A stretch of 64,000 nt of DNA from Nocardia ignorata NBRC 108230 (GTDB taxonomy: Bacteria > Actinomycetota > Actinomycetes > Mycobacteriales > Mycobacteriaceae), in assembly GCF_001612905.1 (NCBI RefSeq), contig NZ_BDBI01000016.1, positions 186,001-250,000 of the forward strand, written 5' to 3'. This document shows, piece by piece, positions 44,807 through 53,600 of this stretch; position 1 is the stretch's first letter, and every line of letters begins with the position of its first letter. Made by a program: the position numbers and the translations under genes. A model generated the notes under the pieces. That model saw nothing but the letters and a program-made list of their open reading frames with translations, did no database searches and was not told where the DNA came from.

Positions 44807-45508
44807 GTGACTTCTCTCTGGGAACGGCTCACAGAAGGCGACCGGAACGCCGGTAAACCCTTGTCCGCCAGGCGAATTGCCGAGACCGCGGTGGCGGTGG
44901 CCGACGTCGACGGGCTCGACGCCATCACGATGCGCCGGCTCGCCACGGAGCTCGGGGTGGCGCCGATGGCTGCCTACCGGCATGTGGCGAGCAAGGACGA
45001 GGTGCTGGAGCTGATGGTCGACCTCGTCTACGGCGAGGTCGAATACGCGGCCGGCGACGGCTGGCGCGCGACGCTACGTGAGCTGGCGACGGCACTTCAG
45101 GCGCTGATCCTGCGGCACCCCTGGCTCACCCGGCTCACCGCACCGGAGCTGGTCTACGAACTCACACCCAACCGCATGGCCGTGACCGAGCACGCCCTGA
45201 CCGCGCTCCACGACGACCTCGGTCTCGACCTCGACACGGCAATGGCGGCCGCGCGAACGGTTTTCGCGTATGTGCAGGGTGCGACCGGTGCCGAGATCGG
45301 CCTACGCGCGCTCATGGACGATCGCGGCTGGACCACCGGCGCACAGGCGCGCACCGGTCTGTCCACTCAGATGACCTGGCTGCTCGGCACCGGCCACTAT
45401 CCGACCTTCCAGCGTTATGTGCACGAGGCACGGCGCAAGGACGACCTGCGCTGGCAGTTCGACACCGGCCTCGAGCAGGTGCTCGACGGCATCGAAGCGC
45501 GTCGGTGA
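44807..45508 (+). CDS. TetR-family transcriptional regulator
   Basis: 233 residues from GTG 44807, with AGGAG upstream. The N-terminal helix-turn-helix (R-R-L-A-T-E-L-G-V-A-P-M-A-A-Y-R-H-V) matches the TetR_C-type actinobacterial group in which V-x-x-x-A-x-Y-R-H-V is typical. The C-terminal domain is helical and ligand-binding. It is divergent from the DUF998 gene, with shared operator-like repeats, so autoregulation and repression of DUF998 are likely. Confidence 0.88.
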   Translation: MTSLWERLTEGDRNAGKPLSARRIAETAVAVADVDGLDAITMRRLATELGVAPMAAYRHVASKDEVLELMVDLVYGEVEYAAGDGWRATLRELATALQALILRHPWLTRLTAPELVYELTPNRMAVTEHALTALHDDLGLDLDTAMAAARTVFAYVQGATGAEIGLRALMDDRGWTTGAQARTGLSTQMTWLLGTGHYPTFQRYVHEARRKDDLRWQFDTGLEQVLDGIEARR

Positions 45509-45509
45509 C

Positions 45510-45842
45510 CTACTTGCCGCGCAGGCCGAAGGGGTTGCCGTCGGGATCGGCCAGCGTGCAGATGCGGAGGTCGGGAGCAACTGTCTGCGGGCCCGATTTC
45601 TCGGTGGCTCCTGCGGCGAGCAGGGCGTTCCGGGTGGCGTCGAGGTCGTCGACGTCGGTCATCGCGACCGGTCCGGTGGCGCGGTCGCCCTGGGGGTTGA
45701 GGCTGATCTCGAAGCCGTTGACGTTGTAACCGACGTAGTACGGCTGGTCGGTGTGGGGCTGGCCGTAGAGGGCCGTATAGACCTTTTTGGCGGCTTCCAG
45801 GTCGGAGACGGGAATGACGACGGCGCCGATGGCGGGACTCAT
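45510..45842 (-). CDS. VOC-family (glyoxalase/dioxygenase fold) protein
   Basis: 110 residues from ATG 45842, with GGAAGG 4-9 bp upstream; the longer frame to 45947 is not VOC-like. It has the single-domain VOC pattern: A-V-V-I-P-V-S-D-L-E-A-A-K-K-V-Y near the start, and L-A-D-P-D-G-N-P-F-G-L-R at the end. The reaction cannot be assigned. It is convergent with the TetR gene, with 1 bp between the stops. Confidence 0.85.
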   Translation of the reverse strand: MSPAIGAVVIPVSDLEAAKKVYTALYGQPHTDQPYYVGYNVNGFEISLNPQGDRATGPVAMTDVDDLDATRNALLAAGATEKSGPQTVAPDLRICTLADPDGNPFGLRGK

Positions 45843-45986
45843 GGTGCTTCCTTCCGAAGAACAGCGGGACTGCGTCGAATGGAAAACGGTCGAGAACCAG
45901 CGTAACCAGCGATAACGCCGAACAGGCGGATCCATCGCGGGGGGCATGCCGGACGCGGGCAGGCGAGGCTGCCCGCGTCCAGGTGC

Positions 45987-48900
45987 TCAGAGAGCGGCGG
46001 CCAGGGTTTGCACAGCCAGGGTCCACAGGTCGGCGAAACGGTTGGCCTGTGCTTCGGTGAACAGGGCGGTGCTCCAGCGGAAGTTGGTCGTCAGGGCGGG
46101 GCCGGCGGCGGTGGTGCCGATGCCGGCGATGACGTCTATCGCGTAGCGCAGGGGTAGGTCGGGTTCGGGGTCGAGTGGGAGGGCGGTGTCGTGGGCGCCG
46201 ACCAGCAGAGACCACGGGTCGGTGTTGTTGCCGCTGAGGTCGATTCGGCCGAGGTAGTTGAATTCGACCTGGGGTTCGGCGGCGTTGCGGAGTTCGGGGA
46301 CCCGGTCGACGTAGCGGAGCAGGCCGTAATCGAGTCCCTGGTTGGGAATTTCACGAATATGCCGAGTGACGGCGTCGAGCAGTGACCGCGCGGAAGCCGG
46401 ATCAGCTTGGGCGCGTGCGACATCCACGCACTGGCCGCCGACGCCGAGTCGGACGGGGAACACGCTGGTGAACCAGCCGAGGGTGTTGGCGGTGTCGGTG
46501 CCGAGTTCGGCGTCGGCGCGGCCGTGGCCCTCGAGGGCGATCAAAGCGCCTGCGGCTGGATCGTTTCCGTTGTTCGCGTGCAGCGAGGCCATGGTCATGG
46601 TGAGGGCGGTGAGCAGGAATTCGCGGACGCCCTCGTCCTTGCCGATGCGGTCGAGGAGGCGCTGGGTCACCTCGACGGGGGTGGCGACGGTGTTCACGCG
46701 CAGACTCGACCAGGTGTCGGACGCGGGGGCGGGGTGCCGGGAACCGAGGGGCGCGTCCGGTTGGCGCACCTGGGCCGCCCAATAGTCGCGCTGAGCAAGC
46801 ACTTCCGGTGTGCTGGCGCGCTGCCACATGCCCTCCGACCACTGCCGGTAGGAGGTGAACTCGGGCAGCATCTTCGGGGTGACGCCGGACTGGATCTGCT
46901 GCCAGGCGGCGGCGAGTCCGTCGATCATGATGTGCCAGGACACCACGTCGACAGCCAGGTGGTGCACCGCGAGCAAAAGGATGTCGCCGGGATCGCCATC
47001 AGCGTCGTCCCCGGAATTCTTCGCGTCGCGCGAGCTCTGGTCGACTTCCGACGAGCCCGGTGCACCCGCGAACCACACCGCGCGCACCATCTCCCCCGAC
47101 CTCGGGTCGATCGCGTCGTTGGCGATACGCGCGTATTCCGTGATGACGGAATCCAGTTCGGAACCGGCGAGTCCACGCGGCGCTTCGATCACCACGTCGC
47201 CCGCGGCAACGACACCGGGCGCGCGGGTGAGCAGGCGCGGACCATCGGGCGTATCGGTGAGCACGGCACGCAGGGTGTCGTGTGCGTCGAGGAGGGCTTG
47301 GAGCGTGGATTCCAGGCCGGCACGGTCGATTCCGGCGGGCAGGCGGAGCAGTGCGGTCTGGGTGAAGCGGCGGTAGTTGCCGTACTCGTACATCCACGAC
47401 ACCACCGGCAGCGGCGGAACCACACCGTAGGAGTCGGCGCCTGCCTGGGCGGCGGCGGGTGCGTCGTCGACCGCGGCGGCGAGTTCGCGGATGGTCGGGC
47501 AGGCCAGAACCATGCGCGGGTTGAGCGCGAGGCTTCGGCGGCGGGCCTTGTTCACCAGGGAGATGGCGACGATGGAGTCGACACCGAGTTCGTAGAAGTC
47601 GGCGTCGATACCGGGGGCGCGGCCGTCGAAGAGTTCGGCGAAGACCTCGCTCAGCGCGATCTCGGTCGGCGTCTCGGCGGCGGCATTGCTGTCGGCCGAC
47701 GAAAGCGCTTGTTCGGCGAGCTCGTTCAGTGCGTGCCCGTCGAGTTTGCCGTTGACGTTCACCGGCAACCGGTCGAGGACGACGATGCGCGCGGGGATCA
47801 TGTACGCGGGCAGGCGCTGGGCGAGGTCGGCGCGCACCCGGCTCACCACGACGGCACGTCCGGCCTTGCCGACGACGAAGCCGACCAGCGACGCGCCACC
47901 GGCACGACGGACCACGGTGACGGCGGCGGTGTCGATATCGGCCGAGCGGCGCAGCGCGGTCTCGATCTCGCCGACCTCGATGCGGTAGCCGCGCACCTTC
48001 ACCTGCGCGTCGGCGCGGCCGAGGTAACCGAAGCGACCACCCGGCAGGCGGCGGATGAGGTCACCGGTGCGGTACATGCGCTGCCCCGGGCGGGCCGGGT
48101 CGGCGACGAACCGGTCGGCGGTGATGGCAGGTTTGCCCAGGTAGCCGCGGGCCAGTTGCACGCCGGACAGGTACAGCTCGCCGACGATTCCCTGTGGAAC
48201 CGGGCGCAGCCGTGAGTCGAGGACGTAGCCGACCATGCCGCCGTTGGCGGTGCCGATCGTCGGGATTTCCGAGGTGGCGACCGGGGCGACGACGGCTTCG
48301 ACGGTCGTCTCGGTCGGCCCGTAGCAGTTGTACACAGCCGTCCCCGGGAGCGCGCGCAAACGTGCCCACAGGGCGGTGTCGATGGCCTCACCACCGAGTG
48401 CGAGGACGGACAGCTCACGATCGAGCAAGCCCGCCGCCGCCAACTGGGCCAGCATCGAGGGGGTCGTGTCGATCATGTCGATGTCGAATTCAGCCATGCC
48501 CGAGACGATTCGGTGTGCGTCGCGCATCTCGTCGGCATCGAAAAGGTGCAGGGCCTGGCCCGCGAAGAAGCCGACCATCGGCTGCCAGGAGGCATCGAAC
48601 CCGAGCGACCAGGCGTGCGCGATGCGCAGCGGGCGGCCGAGTTTCGCCATCGCCGGGCGGTAGAACCGCTCGAGATGGTCGGCGAAGTATCCGGCCAGCG
48701 CGGCGTTCGTGCCGACGACACCCTTGGGCTCGCCCGTGGAGCCGGAGGTGAAGATGATGTAGGCGGCGTGGTCGAGTTCGCGACGGACGACGGGGGCTTG
48801 CGCGGGGCGGCGCGCGATCCGTTGGACAACCTCGGCGTCGTCCAACGTGAGCACCGCGGCGCCGGAGCCCGCGATCCCGTCCGGCAGGTGAGGATCCTTG

Positions 48901-50585
48901 CCGAGAACGACGGCGATCACCGGGTTCGACTGGCGCAGAATCGATTCGATGCGACCTACGGGCAAGCTGATATCGACCGGGACGTAGGCCGCACCGGCGG
49001 CGAACGTGGCAAGAATGGCCACGATCGCATCGGTGCCGCGCGGAAGCATCAGGGCGACAACGGTTTCCGGGCCGACACCGTGTGCGGCGAACTCGGCGCC
49101 CAGGCGGCAGGCACGATCGTGCAGCTCGCGGTAGGTGAAGCGTTCGCCCGAGGTGGTCGTGAGGGCGGTGGCGTCCGGGGTCGCGGCGACCTGCTGCTCG
49201 AACAGCTCCCAGGGTGTGGACGAGGGCGCGGGCACGAGGTCCGCGGCAGCACTGGCCAGTTCGGCATGCTCGGCGGGCGTGAGCAGGTCGATGGCGTCGA
49301 GGGTCGCCTCGGCGTCGAGTGTGGGCAGAGTGCGCAGGATGGCGACCAGACGGGCGCCGAGGTCGGCGGGGTCGAGGTGGCCGAGCAAGGCGGGCACCGC
49401 CTCGACGAGGACGAGCAGTTCCCCTTCGCTCATGTGCGAGACCACCGTGAGCGGGTAGTGGGCGAGACTTTCCATCTCGATGGGCCGGAACTGGGCGCCG
49501 TCGGCGGCGGTGACGGTCTTGATCGCGTCGTCGATGGGGGCGTTCTCGAAGACGAACAGGGTGTCGAACAGGGCGCCGTGACCGGCCGCGCGCTGCAGGG
49601 TCGACAGGCTCAGGTAGCCGATATCGCGCATGGTCGACGAATCACGTTGCAGCCGAGCGCATTGCGCGACGACCGGTTCGGTCGACTCGAGCCGGTACAC
49701 GACGGGGACGGTGTTGATGAACAGCCCGACCATGCCCTCGACACCGGCCAGCTTTTCGGGGCGGCCGCTGATGGTGGTGCCGTAGACGACGTCCGTGCGG
49801 TCGGTGATCCGGCCGAGCAGCACCGTCCAGGCGAACTGCACGGCGGTATTGAGCGTCATGCCGTTGGCGCGCGCCCACTGCTGCAAGGCTTCGGTTTCGC
49901 AGGCCGACAGGCGAAGTCGCGTGGTCTCGGGCACCGAGGAATCGCGCGCACCGGTACCGTCGGCCAGCACCAACGGCGCGCTGACCTGACCTAGGTACTC
50001 GGCCCAGCGACGCGCGGCGGCATCGTGGTCCTGGGCGCCGAGCCAGCCGATGTAGTCGCGGTACGGGCGCGGGGCGGGCAACCCGTCGAGACTGCCGCCC
50101 GCCTGGTACACCGCGAGCAGTTCGGTGAAGAACACCGCGACCGCCCAGCCGTCCATCAGGATGTGGTGGGCGGTGAGGATCATCCGCTTGCGCGGCTGCG
50201 GCGCGTCGGTGACGTTCAGCAACAGGATCCGCAGGGCCGGACCACGGCTCAGGGTGAACGGCACGCGCCGCTCCGACTCCGCGATGGAATCGAATTCGCT
50301 CGCCACCGCGTCACGTTCGGCCCACGGCAACTCGGCGTGCGACGGGATGATCTGCACCGGCTTGGGCACGTCGGTGTCCCAGAACGCGGCCCGCAGGTTC
50401 GGGTGACGGTCGAGCATGGCCTGGGCGCTGCGGCGCAGCAGGGCGGTGTCCAGCGGGCCGTCGATGTCGACCACGAATTGCATCGTGTAGAGGTCGATCT
50501 CGGTCCCGGCCATCCGCGACAGGGAGAACAACCCCTCCTGCAGGGGGCTCAACGCGAGTACGTCTTCGATCTGCGGCGCACTCAT
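45987..50585 (-). CDS. Siderophore NRPS, C-A-PCP-E (MbtF-like)
   Basis: 1,532 residues from ATG 50585 (MSAPQIEDVLALSPLQ), preceded by AAAGGA; an ATG at 50621 overlapping the upstream stop would add 12 residues. The condensation domain has H-H-I-L-M-D-G (~142). The adenylation domain has F-T-S-G-S-T-G-E-P-K-G (~615) and Y-R-T-G-D-L. The carrier site is L-G-V-D-S-I (~1000). The C-terminal domain has H-H-L-A-V-D-V-V-S-W, E-G-H-G-R and G-W-F-T-S-V-F-P-V, the pattern of epimerisation-type domains. Size and position match MbtF, which adds the second hydroxylysine in mycobactin. It is the last gene of the operon and has no thioesterase domain, so release may occur by cyclisation of the terminal lysine. 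Confidence 0.9.
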   Translation of the reverse strand: MSAPQIEDVLALSPLQEGLFSLSRMAGTEIDLYTMQFVVDIDGPLDTALLRRSAQAMLDRHPNLRAAFWDTDVPKPVQIIPSHAELPWAERDAVASEFDSIAESERRVPFTLSRGPALRILLLNVTDAPQPRKRMILTAHHILMDGWAVAVFFTELLAVYQAGGSLDGLPAPRPYRDYIGWLGAQDHDAAARRWAEYLGQVSAPLVLADGTGARDSSVPETTRLRLSACETEALQQWARANGMTLNTAVQFAWTVLLGRITDRTDVVYGTTISGRPEKLAGVEGMVGLFINTVPVVYRLESTEPVVAQCARLQRDSSTMRDIGYLSLSTLQRAAGHGALFDTLFVFENAPIDDAIKTVTAADGAQFRPIEMESLAHYPLTVVSHMSEGELLVLVEAVPALLGHLDPADLGARLVAILRTLPTLDAEATLDAIDLLTPAEHAELASAAADLVPAPSSTPWELFEQQVAATPDATALTTTSGERFTYRELHDRACRLGAEFAAHGVGPETVVALMLPRGTDAIVAILATFAAGAAYVPVDISLPVGRIESILRQSNPVIAVVLGKDPHLPDGIAGSGAAVLTLDDAEVVQRIARRPAQAPVVRRELDHAAYIIFTSGSTGEPKGVVGTNAALAGYFADHLERFYRPAMAKLGRPLRIAHAWSLGFDASWQPMVGFFAGQALHLFDADEMRDAHRIVSGMAEFDIDMIDTTPSMLAQLAAAGLLDRELSVLALGGEAIDTALWARLRALPGTAVYNCYGPTETTVEAVVAPVATSEIPTIGTANGGMVGYVLDSRLRPVPQGIVGELYLSGVQLARGYLGKPAITADRFVADPARPGQRMYRTGDLIRRLPGGRFGYLGRADAQVKVRGYRIEVGEIETALRRSADIDTAAVTVVRRAGGASLVGFVVGKAGRAVVVSRVRADLAQRLPAYMIPARIVVLDRLPVNVNGKLDGHALNELAEQALSSADSNAAAETPTEIALSEVFAELFDGRAPGIDADFYELGVDSIVAISLVNKARRRSLALNPRMVLACPTIRELAAAVDDAPAAAQAGADSYGVVPPLPVVSWMYEYGNYRRFTQTALLRLPAGIDRAGLESTLQALLDAHDTLRAVLTDTPDGPRLLTRAPGVVAAGDVVIEAPRGLAGSELDSVITEYARIANDAIDPRSGEMVRAVWFAGAPGSSEVDQSSRDAKNSGDDADGDPGDILLLAVHHLAVDVVSWHIMIDGLAAAWQQIQSGVTPKMLPEFTSYRQWSEGMWQRASTPEVLAQRDYWAAQVRQPDAPLGSRHPAPASDTWSSLRVNTVATPVEVTQRLLDRIGKDEGVREFLLTALTMTMASLHANNGNDPAAGALIALEGHGRADAELGTDTANTLGWFTSVFPVRLGVGGQCVDVARAQADPASARSLLDAVTRHIREIPNQGLDYGLLRYVDRVPELRNAAEPQVEFNYLGRIDLSGNNTDPWSLLVGAHDTALPLDPEPDLPLRYAIDVIAGIGTTAAGPALTTNFRWSTALFTEAQANRFADLWTLAVQTLAAAL

Positions 50586-50617
50586 GCTGCGTCCTTTCCT
50601 AGTGGTCGAGCCGTTGT

Positions 50618-53600
50618 TCATCCCTGTGCGGACCAGGCCGCGGTGAGGGCGGACAGGGCGTCGGAGTCGAGGCCGGACGCGCTCATCGGCGCGTGCTCGA
50701 CCTGCTCGGGCACTTCGGTTTCCGCCTCGCGGGGCGCGGCGTCGACGGCGGCGGCCAGTTCGGTGATGGTCGCGCACTCGAACACCATCTGCGGGGTCAG
50801 CGGCAATCCCTGGGCGGCGGCACGGGCCGACCACTGGATGGAGATGACGCTGTCGCCGCCGAGGGCGAAGAAGTTGTCGTCGCCGGTGACGTCGTCGATC
50901 TCGAGGAGCTCCTCGATCAGGGCGATCAGGGTGCGCTCGGTGTCCGAATCGGCGGCTCCCCCGGCGGCGGCCGTCGTGGCGACGGGTGCCGGGACGGCGA
51001 GCAGCCGGTCCAGGTCGGCCTGCGGCAGCACCCGCAGGTCGGCGATCGGCTGGTCCGGGTTGTCGGCGAAGGCGCGCAGGGTGGCGGCCAGGGCGTCGGC
51101 GATGAGCGCGGCGGTAGCCGGTTCGTACAGGTCGGCGTTGACGACGACGCGCACGTCCATGCCGCCCTCGGCGGTCACGTTCAGGCTCAGGTTCAGATCG
51201 AGGAACGAGACGTCGAAGTCGGCGGGCAGCACGGTGACCGTACTGGCACCGGAGGTCGCGAACGGCAAGGTGGTCGGCGCCCAGTCGGCCCCACGGAAGT
51301 GGATCATGCTCTGGAACAACGGGTTCCGCGACCGCGAACGGCGCGGATTGAGTGCCTCGACGAGGCGCTCGATCGGCAGTTCCTGGTGCGCGTTGGCATC
51401 GAGCACCACGTCACGGGCCCGGATCACGGTGTCGCGCAGGGTGGTCGCGCCCGACAGATCGTTGCGGAGCACGACCATGTTCGCGAACAGCCCGATCAGG
51501 TTCGTGGTGGCCGGATCGGTGCGTGCCGCGACGGGCGTGCCGAGGGTGATGTCGGTGCCGCCGCCGAGCGTGTGCAGCAGGGTCGCGACCGCCGCCTCGC
51601 ACACCATGAATTCGGTTGCGCCACTGCCCTTCGCGAGGGACTCGAGACCGGAGCGGACGCTCGCGGGCAACGAGAAGGTGACCACCTCGCCGCGCTTGCC
51701 GAGCACCGGCGGACGCGGACGGTCGTGGGCCACCGAGATCTCGTCGGGCACCCCGGCCAGCGCGGTGCGCCAGAAGTCGATCTGGGCTTGCGCGAACTCG
51801 CTCGGGGCCGCCTGGTCGAACAACTCGCGCTGCCAGAGGGCGTAGTCGGCGAACTGGATCGGCAGGGGCTCCCAGGCAGGGGCGCTGTCCTGTTCGCTGC
51901 GGGCGCGGTAGGCCGTGGTCAGGTCGTCGAGCAGCACACCGAAGGAGGCGTGGTCGGCGACGATGTGGTGCACCAGCAACGACAGCACGTGGGTGTTCGC
52001 GTCGACTTCGAGGAGTTCGGCGCGCAGCAGCGGCTCACCGTCGAGGGTGAAGGCGTAGCGGGCGGTCTCGGCCAGCTCGGCCGACACCTGGTCGGCGGTG
52101 ATCTCCCTGACCGGCAGCGCGACCTCGGTAGCCGGATGGATCACCTGGTAGGGCACACCCTCGTACTCCGGGAACGTGCTGCGCAGGGACTCGTGGCGGG
52201 CCACGACGTCACCGAGCGCGGCGCGCAACGCGGCGATGTCGAGCGGGCCGTCGAAGCGCATGGCCAGCGGGAGGTTGCCGACCGAACCCGCACCTTCCAT
52301 GCGGTACTGGAACCACATCGCCAGCTGCGAGTACGACAGCGGGATGCGCTCGCCGCGCGGTCGTCCGCCGATCGCGGGCCGGGTGGTCGGTGCCGCAGTG
52401 ACCGCATCGGCGCTCGCCGCGGGCGCCGGTTCGGCTGCCTCGTCGACATCGGAGTCGACCGCATCCAGGTCCATGTCGAACTCGGCGAGGAACCGGGCGA
52501 CCAGATTCGCGGCGAGCGCGGCGGGAGTCGGGCTGTCGAAGATGACGCGCACGTCGAGTTCGATGCCGAATTCCGCGCGGACCTGCGCGACCAGGCGGGC
52601 GGCGAGCAGCGAGTGTCCGCCGAGTTCGAAGAACGAGTCCTCCGCGCCGACCTCGTCGAGACCGAACAGGGCGCCGAACAGTGCGCACATCTTGCGTTCG
52701 GTGGCCGTGGCGGGCGCGCGGTGGGTCCGCGCGACGGCCGGGGTAGCGGCGGGCAGGGCGCGCTTGTCGAGCTTGCCGTTGACCGTGAGCGGGACCTCCG
52801 GGATCACCGCGAACGCGCTGGGCACCATGAAGTCCGGCAGACCCGCCGCGGCGAAGGCCTGGATCTGCTCGAGGTCGATGAACCCCTCGGCGGGCACCAC
52901 ATAGGCGGCGAGCATGGCGCCGATGGCCGGGTCCTCGGTCACGACGACCACGCACTGGGCGACCGACGGGTGCGCGGCGACGGCGGCTTCCACCTCACCG
53001 AGTTCGATGCGGAAACCACGCACCTTCACCTGCTCGTCGGCCCGGCCGATGAACTCGAGCTCACCGAAGTTGTTGCGGCGCACCAGGTCACCGGACCGGT
53101 ACAACCGTGCGCCGGGGGTGAACGGATCGGCGACGAAACGCTGCGCGCTCAGCGCGGGGCGGTCGAGATAACCGCGGGCGAGCTGATCGCCGCCGAGGTA
53201 GAGCTCACCGACCACACCATCGGGCACCAGCTGCAGCGCCTCGTCGAGGACGTAGGTGTAGACGTTGCGGTTGGGCACACCGATCGGCACAACGCCGGTG
53301 CCCTGCGGCCCGTGCACCGGCATGTACGTCGAGCAGACCACGGCCTCGGTAGGCCCGTAGTGGTTGCGAAGTTCGGCTTCCAGAGTGTTGGCGAAGCGGT
53401 CGGCCACCTCGCCGGGCAGCGCCTCGCCACCCACGGGAACCTGACGCAGCGAACGCCATTCGCTCACCTCGGGCAGCAGCAGGAAGGTGCTCAGCATCGA
53501 CGGGACCATGTGCAGCACGGTCACCTGACGCCGCATGATGAGGTCGGCGACGTAGCGGATGTCGCGGAACGGCTTGGGTTTCGGCACGATCAGCTGCGCA